Shown: one piece after another, positions 52,776 to 61,733 of the stretch | Layout of the letters: every line of letters begins with the position of its first letter | Numbering within the stretch: position 1 is the stretch's first letter | From: Halosimplex aquaticum | Lineage (GTDB): Archaea > Halobacteriota > Halobacteria > Halobacteriales > Haloarculaceae | NCBI RefSeq assembly: GCF_028747785.1 | Contig: NZ_CP118158.1 | Span: forward strand, 4,526,001-4,590,000 | Length of the DNA stretch: 64,000 nucleotides | Direction of reading: 5' to 3' | Notes under the pieces: model-generated | What the model was told of the DNA's origin: nothing | The model's database searches: none | Seen by the model: only the letters and a program-made list of their open reading frames with translations | Position numbers and translations under genes: made by a program

Positions 52776-53471
52776 ATGAAGCAGTCGCTCGAGGACCACG
52801 CCGCCCGCTTCGACGAGAAGGCGGGCGACTACGACGAGTCGAAGAGCGAGGAGTACCGCGCCTGCGCGTCGCTGGTCGTCGACCACGCGGCGCCCGATCC
52901 GGACGACACGGTCCTCGACCTGGGGACCGGAACCGGCGCCATCGCTCTCCCGCTGGCCGAGGACGCCGCCCGGGTGATCGGCCGGGACATCAGCGAGGGG
53001 ATGCTCGAACAGGCCCGCGAGAAGGCCGCCGAGCGCGGGCTGGAACCCGTCGAGTTCGGCGAGGGACGTTTCCGTGAGCCGGCCGTTCCCGACGACGCCG
53101 ACGTGGACGTGGTGACGAGCAACTTCGCGATGCACCACCTCTCGGACGCCGAGAAGCGCGAGGCGATCGACGTGATCGCGGATCTCGAACCGGACCGGAT
53201 CGTCCTCGGTGACGTGATGCTGTTCGGGGAGGCCGACCCCGAGGAACCGTTCTACAGCCCCGAGGTCGACGACCCCGCGACGGTGGGCGTCCTCGCGGAC
53301 GCGTTCACCGACGCCGGCTACGCGCTGACGGCCGTCGAGCTGGTCCACGACCAGGTCGGCGTGCTCGTCGCCGAGCGGTCCGGCGCCCGCGCTGCCGATA
53401 GCGCGGCGGACGCCAGCGGAGGGAGCGAGCCCGACGGAGACGACGAGTCGAGCGGGGCGGACGAGCCGTGA
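52776..53471 (+). CDS. Class I SAM-dependent methyltransferase
   Basis: A 231-residue methyltransferase. Motif I is TVLDLGTGTGAIALPLAED, then VIGRDISEGMLEQAREKAAE binds the ribose and VDVVTSNFAMHHLSDAEK is motif IV. The Asp/Glu/Ser-rich last 30 residues are a halophilic tail. It sits between the two RNase P genes, which suggests an RNA-linked substrate, though many relatives methylate small molecules. The stop overlaps the GTG start of rnp2. Confidence 0.85.
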   Translation: MKQSLEDHAARFDEKAGDYDESKSEEYRACASLVVDHAAPDPDDTVLDLGTGTGAIALPLAEDAARVIGRDISEGMLEQAREKAAERGLEPVEFGEGRFREPAVPDDADVDVVTSNFAMHHLSDAEKREAIDVIADLEPDRIVLGDVMLFGEADPEEPFYSPEVDDPATVGVLADAFTDAGYALTAVELVHDQVGVLVAERSGARAADSAADASGGSEPDGDDESSGADEP

Positions 53472-53827
53472 AGCACCTGCCGAAACACCTGCAGCCGCGC
53501 TGGCGCTACCTCGCGGTCGAACTCCGGGGGCCTCCGGGCGCGGAGTTCGGCCGGAGCACCTTCCAGCGGGAGGTGTGGTTCGCCGCGCAGAACCTGGTCG
53601 GCGACGCCGGGAGCGCGGAAGCGGACCTGTCGGTGCTGCGCTTCGAGTTCAGCGACGGCAGCGGCCACGCGGTCGTTCGCGTCCGTCGCGGCGAGGTGAG
53701 CCGGGGCCGGGCGGTGCTGGCCTGTATCGCCGACGTCGACGGCGACGACCTCGGCCTCCGCGTTCGGGGGACGAGCGGGACCGTCCGCGCCTGCGTCGAG
53801 GACCACCTCGGCGGACTCGCCGGCTGA
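53468..53827 (+). CDS. rnp2: RNase P protein component 2 (Pop5/Rpp14)
   Basis: A 119-residue subunit beginning with GTG: MKHLPKHLQPRWRYLAVELR, a typical Pop5 start. It continues with AAQNLVGDAGSAEADLSVLR and GHAVVRVRRGEVSRGRAVLA, the ferredoxin-like fold that dimerises with Rpp30 and supports the catalytic RNA. The start overlaps the methyltransferase stop by four bases, so translation is coupled. Confidence 0.9.
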   Translation: MKHLPKHLQPRWRYLAVELRGPPGAEFGRSTFQREVWFAAQNLVGDAGSAEADLSVLRFEFSDGSGHAVVRVRRGEVSRGRAVLACIADVDGDDLGLRVRGTSGTVRACVEDHLGGLAG

Positions 53828-54055
53828 GCGGGACCCGGAGTCGAGATCTCCCCCTGTCGAGTTCGTCGTTGGCCCGGCATCTGCGGGACCCGCGGGACCA
53901 CGACAAGAAAAGTATATAGGACGCCGACCGGAACCAACTGACCAGAGAAACGTCGTCACCGAGGGGACCGAGCGGCGAGGCGTCCTCCGTGCGACTGGCG
54001 TCGGCGTGCCGGCCGGTCGGGATGTCTTCGGGGCGACCGAACTCGGACTATAAAT

Positions 54056-54823
54056 ATGCAGGGACAATCGCAACAGCAGGCGTACGACCGCGGGATAACC
54101 ATCTTCTCGCCGGACGGCCGGCTCTACCAGGTCGAGTACGCCCGCGAAGCCGTCAAGCGCGGCACGGCGAGCATCGGTGTACGAACGAGCGACGGCGTCG
54201 TCCTCGCCGTGGACAAGCGCATCCGCTCGCCGCTGATGGAGCGGTCCAGCGTCGAGAAGATCCACAAGGCCGACGACCACATCGGCATCGCGAGCGCCGG
54301 CCACGTCGCCGACGCGCGCCAGCTCATCGACTTCGCCCGCCGCCAGGCGCAGGTCAACCAGCTGCGCTACGGCGAGCCCATCGGCGTCGAGACGCTCACC
54401 AAGGCGGTCACCGACCACATCCAGCAGTACACGCAGGTCGGCGGCGCACGCCCGTTCGGCGTCGCGCTCATCATCGGCGGCATCGCCAACGGCGAGCCCC
54501 GCCTCTACGAGACCGACCCGTCGGGCACGCCCTACGAGTGGAAGGCGCTCGCCGTCGGCGCGGACCGCGGCGACATCCGCGAGTACCTCGAAGAGAACTA
54601 CACGGAGGAGATGGACCTGGACGGCGGCGTCGGCCTCGCGCTCGAAGCCCTGGCGTCCGTCAACGACGGCCAGCTCTCCCCGGAGGGGATCGGCATCGCC
54701 ACCATCAGCGTCGACGACGAGCTGTTCACCGAGATGAGCGACGCCGAGAAGGAGTCCCACCTCGACGAGCTCGGCCTGCTCGAGACCGAGGACGACGAAG
54801 ACGACGAAGAGACCGAGGAGTAA
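54056..54823 (+). CDS. psmA: Proteasome subunit alpha
   Basis: A 255-residue alpha subunit. The N-terminal H0 helix region is QQQAYDRGITIFSPDGRLYQ followed by VEYAREAVKRGTASIGVR, the alpha-type signature; RPFGVALIIGGI and TPYEWKALAVGADRGD are conserved core segments. Seven of these cap each side of the 20S core and gate entry for PAN-type ATPases. An acidic tail (ETEDDEDDEETEE) is typical for halophiles. TATA-like CTATAAAT adjoins the start. Confidence 0.96.
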   Translation: MQGQSQQQAYDRGITIFSPDGRLYQVEYAREAVKRGTASIGVRTSDGVVLAVDKRIRSPLMERSSVEKIHKADDHIGIASAGHVADARQLIDFARRQAQVNQLRYGEPIGVETLTKAVTDHIQQYTQVGGARPFGVALIIGGIANGEPRLYETDPSGTPYEWKALAVGADRGDIREYLEENYTEEMDLDGGVGLALEALASVNDGQLSPEGIGIATISVDDELFTEMSDAEKESHLDELGLLETEDDEDDEETEE

Positions 54824-54908
54824 TCCCCCGGTCGCCGGGAGCGGCCCGCGGGACGCCGCGGCCGTCGACGCCATACACCTTTTTACCCGCCCGGTGTAAC
54901 CTCAGAGT

Positions 54909-55634
54909 ATGATATCGCTCGACGAGGCAGTGACGGCGCGCCTCGAATCTCACGGGGAACGGTTCGAGGTGCTCGTCGACCCCGACGCCGCGCTCGCGAT
55001 GAAACGCGGCGAGTTCGAGGGCGACCTGGAGGACGTGATCGCCGCCGAAGACGTCTTCGAGAACGCGTCCCGGGGCGACCGCCCGCCCGAGAACGCGCTC
55101 GAAGAGGTGTTCGGGACCACTGACCCGCTGGAGATCATCCCCGAGGTCGTCGAACGCGGGGAGATCCAGATCACGGCCGAACAGCGCAAGGAGATGCAGG
55201 AGCGCAAGCACAAGGACTTGGTCAACCGGATCACGCGTAACGCGGTCAACCCGCAGATGGACGACGCGCCCCACCCGCCCGACCGCATCGAGAGCGCGCT
55301 CGAAGAGGCCGACTTCAAGATCGACCCGATGGAACCGGTCGAGCGGCAGGTCGACGAGGCCCTCGACGCGCTCCGCCCGGTGATCCCCATCCGCTTCGAC
55401 ACGGTGAAAGTCGCCGCGCAGCTCTCGCCCGACTACGCCGGCAGCGGCCAGGCACAGATCCGCGAGTTCGGCGACCTGGAGCGCGAGGAGTGGCAGCCCG
55501 ACGGGTCGTGGGTCGGCGTCGTCGAGTTCCCCGCCGGGATGCAAAACGAGTTCTACGAACTGGTCAACGAGGTATCCAGCGGCGAGGCCGAGACCCGGAT
55601 CCTCAAAGAGGAAGACGACATCGACACCCGGTAG
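54909..55634 (+). CDS. Ribosome maturation factor SBDS
   Basis: A 241-residue SBDS/Sdo1 protein, which helps release a factor from the nascent large ribosomal subunit. The N-terminal FYSH domain reads ISLDEAVTARLESHGERFEV then DAALAMKRGEFEGDLEDVIA; the middle helices carry QITAEQRKEMQERKHKDLVN and the C-terminal ferredoxin-like domain ends VVEFPAGMQNEFYELVNEV. It follows psmA, the usual archaeal order. TATA-like CTTTTTAC precedes the start. Confidence 0.94.
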   Translation: MISLDEAVTARLESHGERFEVLVDPDAALAMKRGEFEGDLEDVIAAEDVFENASRGDRPPENALEEVFGTTDPLEIIPEVVERGEIQITAEQRKEMQERKHKDLVNRITRNAVNPQMDDAPHPPDRIESALEEADFKIDPMEPVERQVDEALDALRPVIPIRFDTVKVAAQLSPDYAGSGQAQIREFGDLEREEWQPDGSWVGVVEFPAGMQNEFYELVNEVSSGEAETRILKEEDDIDTR

Positions 55635-55774
55635 GGTGCGATTGGCCGCCGAGCCGTCGGGCGTTCGTCAGTGATTACCCGCCGCCGTCTTGCGATTCGT
55701 ATTTTTCCGGGATCGGTACTCGCAGCCGTGAACGTTCCGGTGTTGATATATGGGGCGATTCCGAACCTCCGAAT

Positions 55775-56014
55775 ATGACCCACATTTGCCGGAACTGCAA
55801 ACGTACGTTCAGTACTGAACTCGAACTGGAACTCCACCTGGATACGTGCACGCAGGGCGACCTGTTCTGCGACGAGTGCGGCGAGCGCTTCGCGGAACGC
55901 ACGGCCACGGAAGACGGCTGGCACTATCGATGTCCGAACGACGACTGCGACGGCGAGGGGATGGGCGAGGACATCCACAAGGTCAGCAACGTACGACTGG
56001 AAAAGTCCGTCTGA
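55775..56014 (+). CDS. Small protein with two zinc fingers
   Basis: A 79-residue protein. The first finger is MTHICRNCKRTFSTELELEL then HLDTC, a C2HC-type finger; the second is FCDECGERFAERTATEDGWH then YRCPNDDC, a zinc ribbon of four Cys. Both are compact and the rest is short, so it could bind nucleic acid or act as an adaptor. ATG 55775 lies below TTGATATATG, a good TATA box at about 30 bases. The longer upstream frame is not coding. Function unknown; it is likely monocistronic. Confidence 0.72.
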   Translation: MTHICRNCKRTFSTELELELHLDTCTQGDLFCDECGERFAERTATEDGWHYRCPNDDCDGEGMGEDIHKVSNVRLEKSV

Positions 56015-56084
56015 GCCGCACGACTCCGTCGCGACCGCCGTCCCGTCTTTCTCTCTGCGTCTCTCCAGTCGTCGACCCCGGGCG

Positions 56085-56732
56085 TCAGGGGATCGCTTCG
56101 ACCGCTCGGCGCAGCCCGGACCTGTCTTCCCACGTCACGACGCGTTCGCCGGCCGCCCGTTCGAGAGCGGCGAGGTGGGAAGCGGCCATCCCGTTGTCGT
56201 AGTGTTCGCGTTCGGTGGCCTCGTCCCCGTAGACTCGTTTGAGCAGCCACAGGATATCGCGGACGCGGCTCTGCTGGTGGTAGAGGTAGCCGAGTTCCCA
56301 GACGTGGCCGCCGTCGTAGTCTTCGAGGACCCCGACGACGTGGGTCGCCTGCGCGCAGAGGATCTCGAACGCGGGCGCCCAGAGGTCGATCTCGTCGCCA
56401 GAGAGCCCGAAGTCTTCGAGCATGAACCCCGTCGCCTCGCGCCGCTCGTCCAGCAGGTCCCGAACGAGTGTGCGGCGGCGGCCGGGACCGTCGTCCCCGC
56501 CGCGGCCGACGACGAGGTACCGCCGGTCGCTGTACTTGATGTCGTCGAGCCGGTCGCCGTGGAGGTGGTCTTTCAGTCGCTCGTGCTGGGCTGGCGTCAG
56601 CGAGAGCGCGTCCGGACTCGCGTCGACGAGTTGCTCTCCGTCGACGCCGTTTAGATACGCTTGTTCGTCGCGCCCCTGTCCCCCGTCTCCGCCTCCGCCG
56701 TCGCTCGGCGCCCCCTCGTCGCTGTCGTCCAT
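56085..56732 (-). CDS. Uncharacterised haloarchaeal protein
   Basis: About 215 residues from ATG 56732. An acidic and Gly-rich start is followed by a conserved domain with LSLTPAQHERLKDHLHGDRL, then RTLVRDLLDERREATGFMLE, LWAPAFEILCAQATHVVGVL and GHVWELGYLYHQQSRVRDIL. The pattern of nucleotide-like loops and helices (VVGVLEDYDGGHVWELG) recalls proteins that bind nucleoside ligands, but I cannot name a family with certainty. It converges with the zinc-finger gene. Confidence 0.65.
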   Translation of the reverse strand: MDDSDEGAPSDGGGGDGGQGRDEQAYLNGVDGEQLVDASPDALSLTPAQHERLKDHLHGDRLDDIKYSDRRYLVVGRGGDDGPGRRRTLVRDLLDERREATGFMLEDFGLSGDEIDLWAPAFEILCAQATHVVGVLEDYDGGHVWELGYLYHQQSRVRDILWLLKRVYGDEATEREHYDNGMAASHLAALERAAGERVVTWEDRSGLRRAVEAIP

Positions 56733-56869
56733 GTCGGCGGCGACTCCCGGATCCGTTATGTGTCTTCTGACCGCTCTTGGATCATTCCGGAGACCGTTGT
56801 GGAAACAGTCGAGAACCACTCGCACTCAGCGTCCAAGTGTTTATGACGGTGGGGCGACTACAGACGCGT

Positions 56870-57292
56870 ATGAGACCCGAGACGGCCGAGAGCGGCGGGG
56901 AAGGGGCGACCGACAGGTTCGACGCCTGGCTCGCGCTCCAGCGGGTCACCGACTCGACGCGAGCGAACATCGTCGCGGACGTGGTCGGCCACCCGGAGGG
57001 CGCGCCCAGCGTCGACGAACTCGACTACATGAACCCGAGCCTGGAAGCCGACACCATCCGGAACCACCTGAAGGTGCTCCGCGAGGCGGGCGTCGTCGAG
57101 GAGCTGACGGTCCCGGCCGGCGAGCGCACGCGGGGGTACCCCTACAAGTTCTACCGCGTGACCGACGCGGCGCGCGACCTGTTCGACCGCAACGGGTTGT
57201 TCCCCGAGGAGGCGTGGCGACGGCAGTACGAGCGCGTCGAGAAGACCGCCGAGATCCGCGAACTCGAAGCGATGCCGCGACCCGAGGAGTGA
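56870..57292 (+). CDS. Winged-helix transcriptional regulator (DUF7342-like)
   Basis: A 140-residue ArsR-like regulator. TRANIVADVVGHPEGAPSVD, then NPSLEADTIRNHLKVLREAG form the helix-turn-helix and the wing follows (VEELTVPAGERTRGYPYKFY). The C-terminal helix (FPEEAWRRQYERVEKTAEIR) likely dimerises. ATG 56870 lies 26-32 bases after TTTATGAC, a probable TATA box, so the transcript is likely leaderless; a start at 56843 would overlap that box. Target unknown. Confidence 0.78.
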   Translation: MRPETAESGGEGATDRFDAWLALQRVTDSTRANIVADVVGHPEGAPSVDELDYMNPSLEADTIRNHLKVLREAGVVEELTVPAGERTRGYPYKFYRVTDAARDLFDRNGLFPEEAWRRQYERVEKTAEIRELEAMPRPEE

Positions 57293-57618
57293 GTCTCGTC
57301 TCGACCGCAGCCGATGCTCGGCGTTGAAAGCCCTCGGCCCGCTCGCTCACGAGGACGGCGCGACCGCGCCTCGCCCTTTCATTCCACCAGGGACAGCACC
57401 GCCACGCACGACACCGCAGACGGCCTCACACCTCCCCAGCCGATTCGCTCGCTGCGCTCGCTCATCCCTCGCACGGCTACTGTCACGCGACAAGACGCGC
57501 GACAGCGCGCGCCACCGCGGTCCGTTCACTGAGACCCTCCTGAACGCCTCGTCCCGATACTAACGTGCGATAACCGGAGACGAACCTATACAACCCCCGC
57601 CCCGCAAGCATCGGCCGA
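57293..57618. other. Intergenic spacer with gct-cgc repeats before the ABC operon
   Basis: No gene that I can support in these 326 bases. Short inverted words (GCTCGCTGCGCTCGCTC near 57450, GACAAGACGCGCGACAGCGCGCG near 57490) give stem-forming sequence, common in haloarchaeal spacers, perhaps a terminator for the regulator gene. A TATA-like CTATACAA at about 57587 lies about 30 bases before the ABC gene start. Confidence 0.4.
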
Positions 57619-58518
57619 ATGATCACGGCCCGCGACCTGCGCAAGGAGTACGGAGGGTTCGTCGCGGTGGAGGGCAGCACGTTCACGGTGGAGGAGGGCG
57701 AGGTCTTCGGCATCATCGGTCCGAACGGGGCCGGCAAGACGACGACGCTGAAGATGCTCGCCGGCCTCGTCGAACCGACCGACGGCGACGTCTCCGTCGC
57801 CGGTTTCGACGCCGGCGAACCGGAGATGCGCCGGCGCCTCGGCTTCCTCCCCGAGGAGTCGCCCCTCTACGAGGAGATGACGCCGCTGTCGTATCTACAC
57901 TTCTTCGCCGACCTGTATGACGTGCCCGACGGCGTCGCCGACCGGCGGATCCACGACACGCTCGAACGGCTGGACCTCGACCACCGCGAGCGGCCGCTCG
58001 GCGACATGTCCAAGGGAATGAAGCGGAAGGTCGCCATCGCTCGCTCGCTCATCAACGACCCGGACGTCCTCATCTACGACGAACCGGGGAGCGGCCTCGA
58101 TCCGCTCACGACGAACTACATCATCGACTTCACGCGCGAACTCGGCGAGCAGGGCAAGACCATCGTCTTCAGCGCGCACAACCTCTACCACGTCGAGAGC
58201 ATCTGCGACCGCGTGGCGATCATGAACGAGGGGAAGATCGTCGCCGAGGGCGACCTGGACGAACTCCAGGCCGAACACGGCCGGACTGAGTACCACGTCT
58301 ACACGACCGTCGAGGTACCGGGGAGCGCTCGCGAGAACGGCCACCATCGGCGTATCGTCGAGAGCATGGACGACGTCGACGAGACCCGGGAGGCGGCGCA
58401 GGCCGCGGGCGGCGAGGTCGTCGACATCCGGACCGAGGAGTCCAGCCTCGAAGAGGTGTTCCTCAACGTCGCCGAGTCGGACTCCGGGGCCGAACGCGGC
58501 TCCGGAGCGCAGCCGTGA
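57619..58518 (+). CDS. ABC transporter ATP-binding protein
   Basis: A 299-residue ATPase. Walker A is GIIGPNGAGKTTTLKMLAG, the Q-loop is FLPEESPLYEEMTPLSYL, the signature is GDMSKGMKRKVAIARSL and Walker B is DVLIYDEPGSGLDPLTTN, with the switch His in VFSAHNLYHVE. The type matches exporters of the ABC-2/Nat class. A C-terminal extension of about 70 residues is probably regulatory. The first permease gene overlaps its stop by four bases, then a second follows, so the three form one exporter operon. Confidence 0.93.
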   Translation: MITARDLRKEYGGFVAVEGSTFTVEEGEVFGIIGPNGAGKTTTLKMLAGLVEPTDGDVSVAGFDAGEPEMRRRLGFLPEESPLYEEMTPLSYLHFFADLYDVPDGVADRRIHDTLERLDLDHRERPLGDMSKGMKRKVAIARSLINDPDVLIYDEPGSGLDPLTTNYIIDFTRELGEQGKTIVFSAHNLYHVESICDRVAIMNEGKIVAEGDLDELQAEHGRTEYHVYTTVEVPGSARENGHHRRIVESMDDVDETREAAQAAGGEVVDIRTEESSLEEVFLNVAESDSGAERGSGAQP

Positions 58519-60509
58519 ACGGCGGCCGACCGCCGTCGACCGGCGGGTCGGACGCCGACGGCCCCCGCTCCTCGGTCGTTCAGCGACTCGGCCACTGGGT
58601 CCGCACGCGGGCGGAGAACGTCGCCCGGATCGCCCGCTGGGAAGTGACGAAGAACGCCGGCGGCGTCGACCGGCGGACGATCGCCATCGCGCTGCTGGCG
58701 GTTCTGGGACTCGGCGCGATGGCACCGATGGCGGTCAGCCAGGGCGTCGCGCTCGACCAGGGGATCTACCGGGTCGGCGTGGTCGAAGAGGACCCCTACT
58801 ACGACCCGGTCTACCTCGACCCGACGTTCCGCGTGCAGGAACCGAGTTCCGCCGCGGTCGAGGCGGGGTACCAGGAGATCAGGATCGTCGGGCCGCAGGT
58901 CCGCGAGTACGCGAACTCGACGAAGGGTCGCGCGGCCGTCGACGAGTTGCGGTCGTCGACGATGCGGTACAACGACGGGATCATGGACCTGGAGGACAAC
59001 CAGTCGGCGGCGTTCCCGGTGACGGTGAATCTCACGTACGTGGAACGCGACGCCAGCCGCGTCGTCGCGCCGAGCCAACAGGCGATCACGATCCAGAGCG
59101 GAGAGGGCGACGGCGGAGACGGCGGTCCCGGAGACGGATCGGCAGGCGACGGTGACGGCGGCTCCGACGCCGGATCGGACGACGACACTGGCGCGTCCGG
59201 GGGCGACGGCGGTGACGGCTCCAGCGGCGGGACCTCGGGCGGTGACGGCGACAGCGACGTGACGCGGCCGAGCGACGGGTCCAACGTCGGCGCGTCGTCG
59301 ATCAGCGCGCGCCTGACCGGCGGGTCCTCCTCGGGGGCGCCGTCGGACATCACGCCGCCGTTCCCGTTCCGGTCGCTCGTCCTCGCGTTCGTGTTCGTCC
59401 TGCCGCTGAACTTCGTCATCCAGGCCTACGGGTCGACGATCCTCAGCGAGCGGATCAACCGACGCGGGGAACTCCTGCTGGTCGCGCCCGTCTCCCGCGG
59501 CGACATCATCGTCGGGAAGACCCTGCCGTACTTCGCGGCCGCGCTGAGCGTCGCGACGGTGATCACGCTTCTGTTGCAGGGGTCCGTGGTCTCGGTGCTG
59601 GCGATGGTCCCGCTCGCGCTCCTGTTCCTCGCCGCGACGTTCCTCGGCGCGATGTTCGCCCGGTCGTTCAAGGAGCTGACCTTCGTGACGGTCACCATCA
59701 CGGTGACGCTGACGTCCTACGCGTTCGTCCCGGCGATCTTCACGGACGTGACCCCGATCGCGCTCATCTCGCCGCTGACGCTCGTCGTCCGGGACCTCCA
59801 GGGACAGGCCATCGGCCTCGGACAGTTCGCGTTCTCGAAGCTGCCGCCGACGCTGACCGCGCTCGTCTGCTTCGGTCTCGGCGCCGGGCTGTACCGCGAG
59901 GAGGACATGTTCACCCAGCGGCCCATCCCGTACAAGGTGCTCGACGCGCTGGCCGGACCGATCAAGCGCCGCCGGAGCGTCGCGCTCGTCACGGCCGTGC
60001 TCTTGCCGTTCGTCCTCGTCGGCGAACTGGTCCTGGTCGCGTTCCTCTACCCGCTCAGCCAGGCGGTGAGCATGGAGGTGGTCCTCGTCGTCGCGTTCGT
60101 CGGCATCGCCACGATCGAGGAACTCGCCAAGAGCTTGCACGTCTACGCGGGGTACGCGCACTCGCGGTTCGACGACGGCCTGCGGACGGCCCTGGTCGTC
60201 GGCGCGTTCAGCGGCCTCGGCTTCTTCGTCGCCGAGAAGTTCACGCTCATCGTCCGACTGGCAGACCTCCAGAGCCTGCCCATCGGGCAGGCCCAGATGG
60301 GAAGCCAGGCGGCGCTCTCGTCCGGGCTGCCGCTGCCGGTCGTCCTGGGTGCGCTCTTGCTGGCGCCGCTCGCGCTCCACGTCGTCACGGCGTCGATCTC
60401 CGCCATCGGCGCCCGTCGCAATCGCCGCTCGTACGTGACGGCGATGGCGATAGCCGTCGGCGTCCACGTCGCGTACAACCTAACGGTGGTGAGCGCCCTT
60501 GTCGGGTGA
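58515..60509 (+). CDS. ABC-2-type permease fused to a PrsW-type intramembrane protease
   Basis: A 664-residue protein starting at GTG, overlapping the ATPase stop. The first half is an ABC-2 permease: a membrane helix (about 60-80), an extracellular region with a Gly/Ser/Asp linker (about 195-260) and a group of helices starting VLAFVFVLPLNFVIQAYGST. The last third reads as a PrsW protease: EELAKS (EExxK), FFVAE (FxxxE) and HVAYN (HxxxN) in successive membrane helices. PrsW-like metalloproteases cleave membrane proteins such as anti-sigma factors. The fusion suggests an exporter that also processes or monitors its substrate. The next gene overlaps its end. Confidence 0.82.
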   Translation: MNGGRPPSTGGSDADGPRSSVVQRLGHWVRTRAENVARIARWEVTKNAGGVDRRTIAIALLAVLGLGAMAPMAVSQGVALDQGIYRVGVVEEDPYYDPVYLDPTFRVQEPSSAAVEAGYQEIRIVGPQVREYANSTKGRAAVDELRSSTMRYNDGIMDLEDNQSAAFPVTVNLTYVERDASRVVAPSQQAITIQSGEGDGGDGGPGDGSAGDGDGGSDAGSDDDTGASGGDGGDGSSGGTSGGDGDSDVTRPSDGSNVGASSISARLTGGSSSGAPSDITPPFPFRSLVLAFVFVLPLNFVIQAYGSTILSERINRRGELLLVAPVSRGDIIVGKTLPYFAAALSVATVITLLLQGSVVSVLAMVPLALLFLAATFLGAMFARSFKELTFVTVTITVTLTSYAFVPAIFTDVTPIALISPLTLVVRDLQGQAIGLGQFAFSKLPPTLTALVCFGLGAGLYREEDMFTQRPIPYKVLDALAGPIKRRRSVALVTAVLLPFVLVGELVLVAFLYPLSQAVSMEVVLVVAFVGIATIEELAKSLHVYAGYAHSRFDDGLRTALVVGAFSGLGFFVAEKFTLIVRLADLQSLPIGQAQMGSQAALSSGLPLPVVLGALLLAPLALHVVTASISAIGARRNRRSYVTAMAIAVGVHVAYNLTVVSALVG

Positions 60510-61623
60510 GTCGCCGCCCGTCGAGCCGTCCGCCGCGGCGTCTGGCTCGGAGGATTCGACGGACCGGTCGCTGCTGTCGGACGCGAGACTCACCATCGCG
60601 AAGCGGGACCTCTCGTCGCTCAGCCGCGAGAAGACCATCGTCCTCGCGCTGCTCATCCAGCTGTTCGTCGCGGCGTTCTCGTCGTTCCTCGTCGTCGGGT
60701 TGACCTCGCTGTACAGCCCGGGGTCGGTCTCGGCCGGCGAGGTCGTCGTCGGCGTCGCAGGCGAACACGACGACGCGCTCGTCCAGGCCGCGAACGACCA
60801 GGACGGCCTCCGCGCGATAACCTACCCCTCCGCGGACGAGGCACGCGAGGCCTACCAAGACGGGAACGTCCACGCCGTCGTGATAGCCGGCGACTCGGGC
60901 GAGCGGATCGACGTGACGGTGATCGCGCCCCAGGAGAGCATCGAGACGACGCTGATCGTCGATCAGGTGCGGACGCTGCTCGAACGGGTCGAGCGGAACG
61001 AGCGGATCGTCCGCGCCGAGCACCTCGATCGCTCGCCGGTCCCCGTCCCCGACGAGGTCGACGCGAGCCCCTACTACGGGTTCACCTACACGGTACTCGT
61101 GCCGCTGCTCCTGTTCCTCCCGCCCTTTATCAGCGGGTCCGTCGCCGTCGACTCGCTGACCGAGGAGATCGAACGCGGCACGCTCGAACTCCTCCGCGTC
61201 GCGCCGCTCTCGCTCGTCGACATCGTCGACGGGAAGGCGCTGGCCATGACGCTGATCGCGCCGCTGCAGGCGCTCCTGTGGATCGGGCTACTCGGGTTCA
61301 ACGGCATCGCCGTCGCGAACGTCGGGCAGTTGCTGGTCGTCGTGACCGCACTGACGACGCTGGTCGTGACCCTCGGACTCTCGCTGGGCGTCCTGACGGC
61401 CAGGCGCCGGCAGGCGCAACTGCTGTACTCCGTCCTCGTGATCTTCGGGTTCGGCGCGCTCACGTTCGCGCCAGAACACCCCGCGACGACCGTCGCGAAA
61501 CTCGCGGTGGATAGCCCGACGACCGCCACGACCGTCCACGTCGTCGCCTACGCGGCCGCCGCGGTCGTCGTGTTCGCGCTCGCTCGCGGCCTCGTGGCGC
61601 GGACCGACCCCGAAGGGCTCTGA
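60499..61623 (+). CDS. ABC-2-type permease
   Basis: A 374-residue permease starting with TTG and overlapping the previous stop by 11 bases. One N-terminal helix (IVLALLIQLFVAAFSSFLVV), a large extracellular loop and a cluster of five or six helices beginning PLLLFLPPFISGSVAVDSL match the ABC-2 fold; the segment EEIERGTLELLRVAPLSLVD is the conserved coupling region. It should pair with the fused permease/PrsW protein and the ATPase. The substrate is unknown. Confidence 0.9.
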   Translation: MSGESPPVEPSAAASGSEDSTDRSLLSDARLTIAKRDLSSLSREKTIVLALLIQLFVAAFSSFLVVGLTSLYSPGSVSAGEVVVGVAGEHDDALVQAANDQDGLRAITYPSADEAREAYQDGNVHAVVIAGDSGERIDVTVIAPQESIETTLIVDQVRTLLERVERNERIVRAEHLDRSPVPVPDEVDASPYYGFTYTVLVPLLLFLPPFISGSVAVDSLTEEIERGTLELLRVAPLSLVDIVDGKALAMTLIAPLQALLWIGLLGFNGIAVANVGQLLVVVTALTTLVVTLGLSLGVLTARRRQAQLLYSVLVIFGFGALTFAPEHPATTVAKLAVDSPTTATTVHVVAYAAAAVVVFALARGLVARTDPEGL

Positions 61624-61733
61624 CCGCGCGGGGCGGTTCTTCCCCGGCGCAGACGCACGCCGCTCCCTCCCGCTATCGGCGACGGCGACCGCGAAACCCA
61701 CCTTTTTGCGCCGCTGGCACCAATCGCTCGTCC

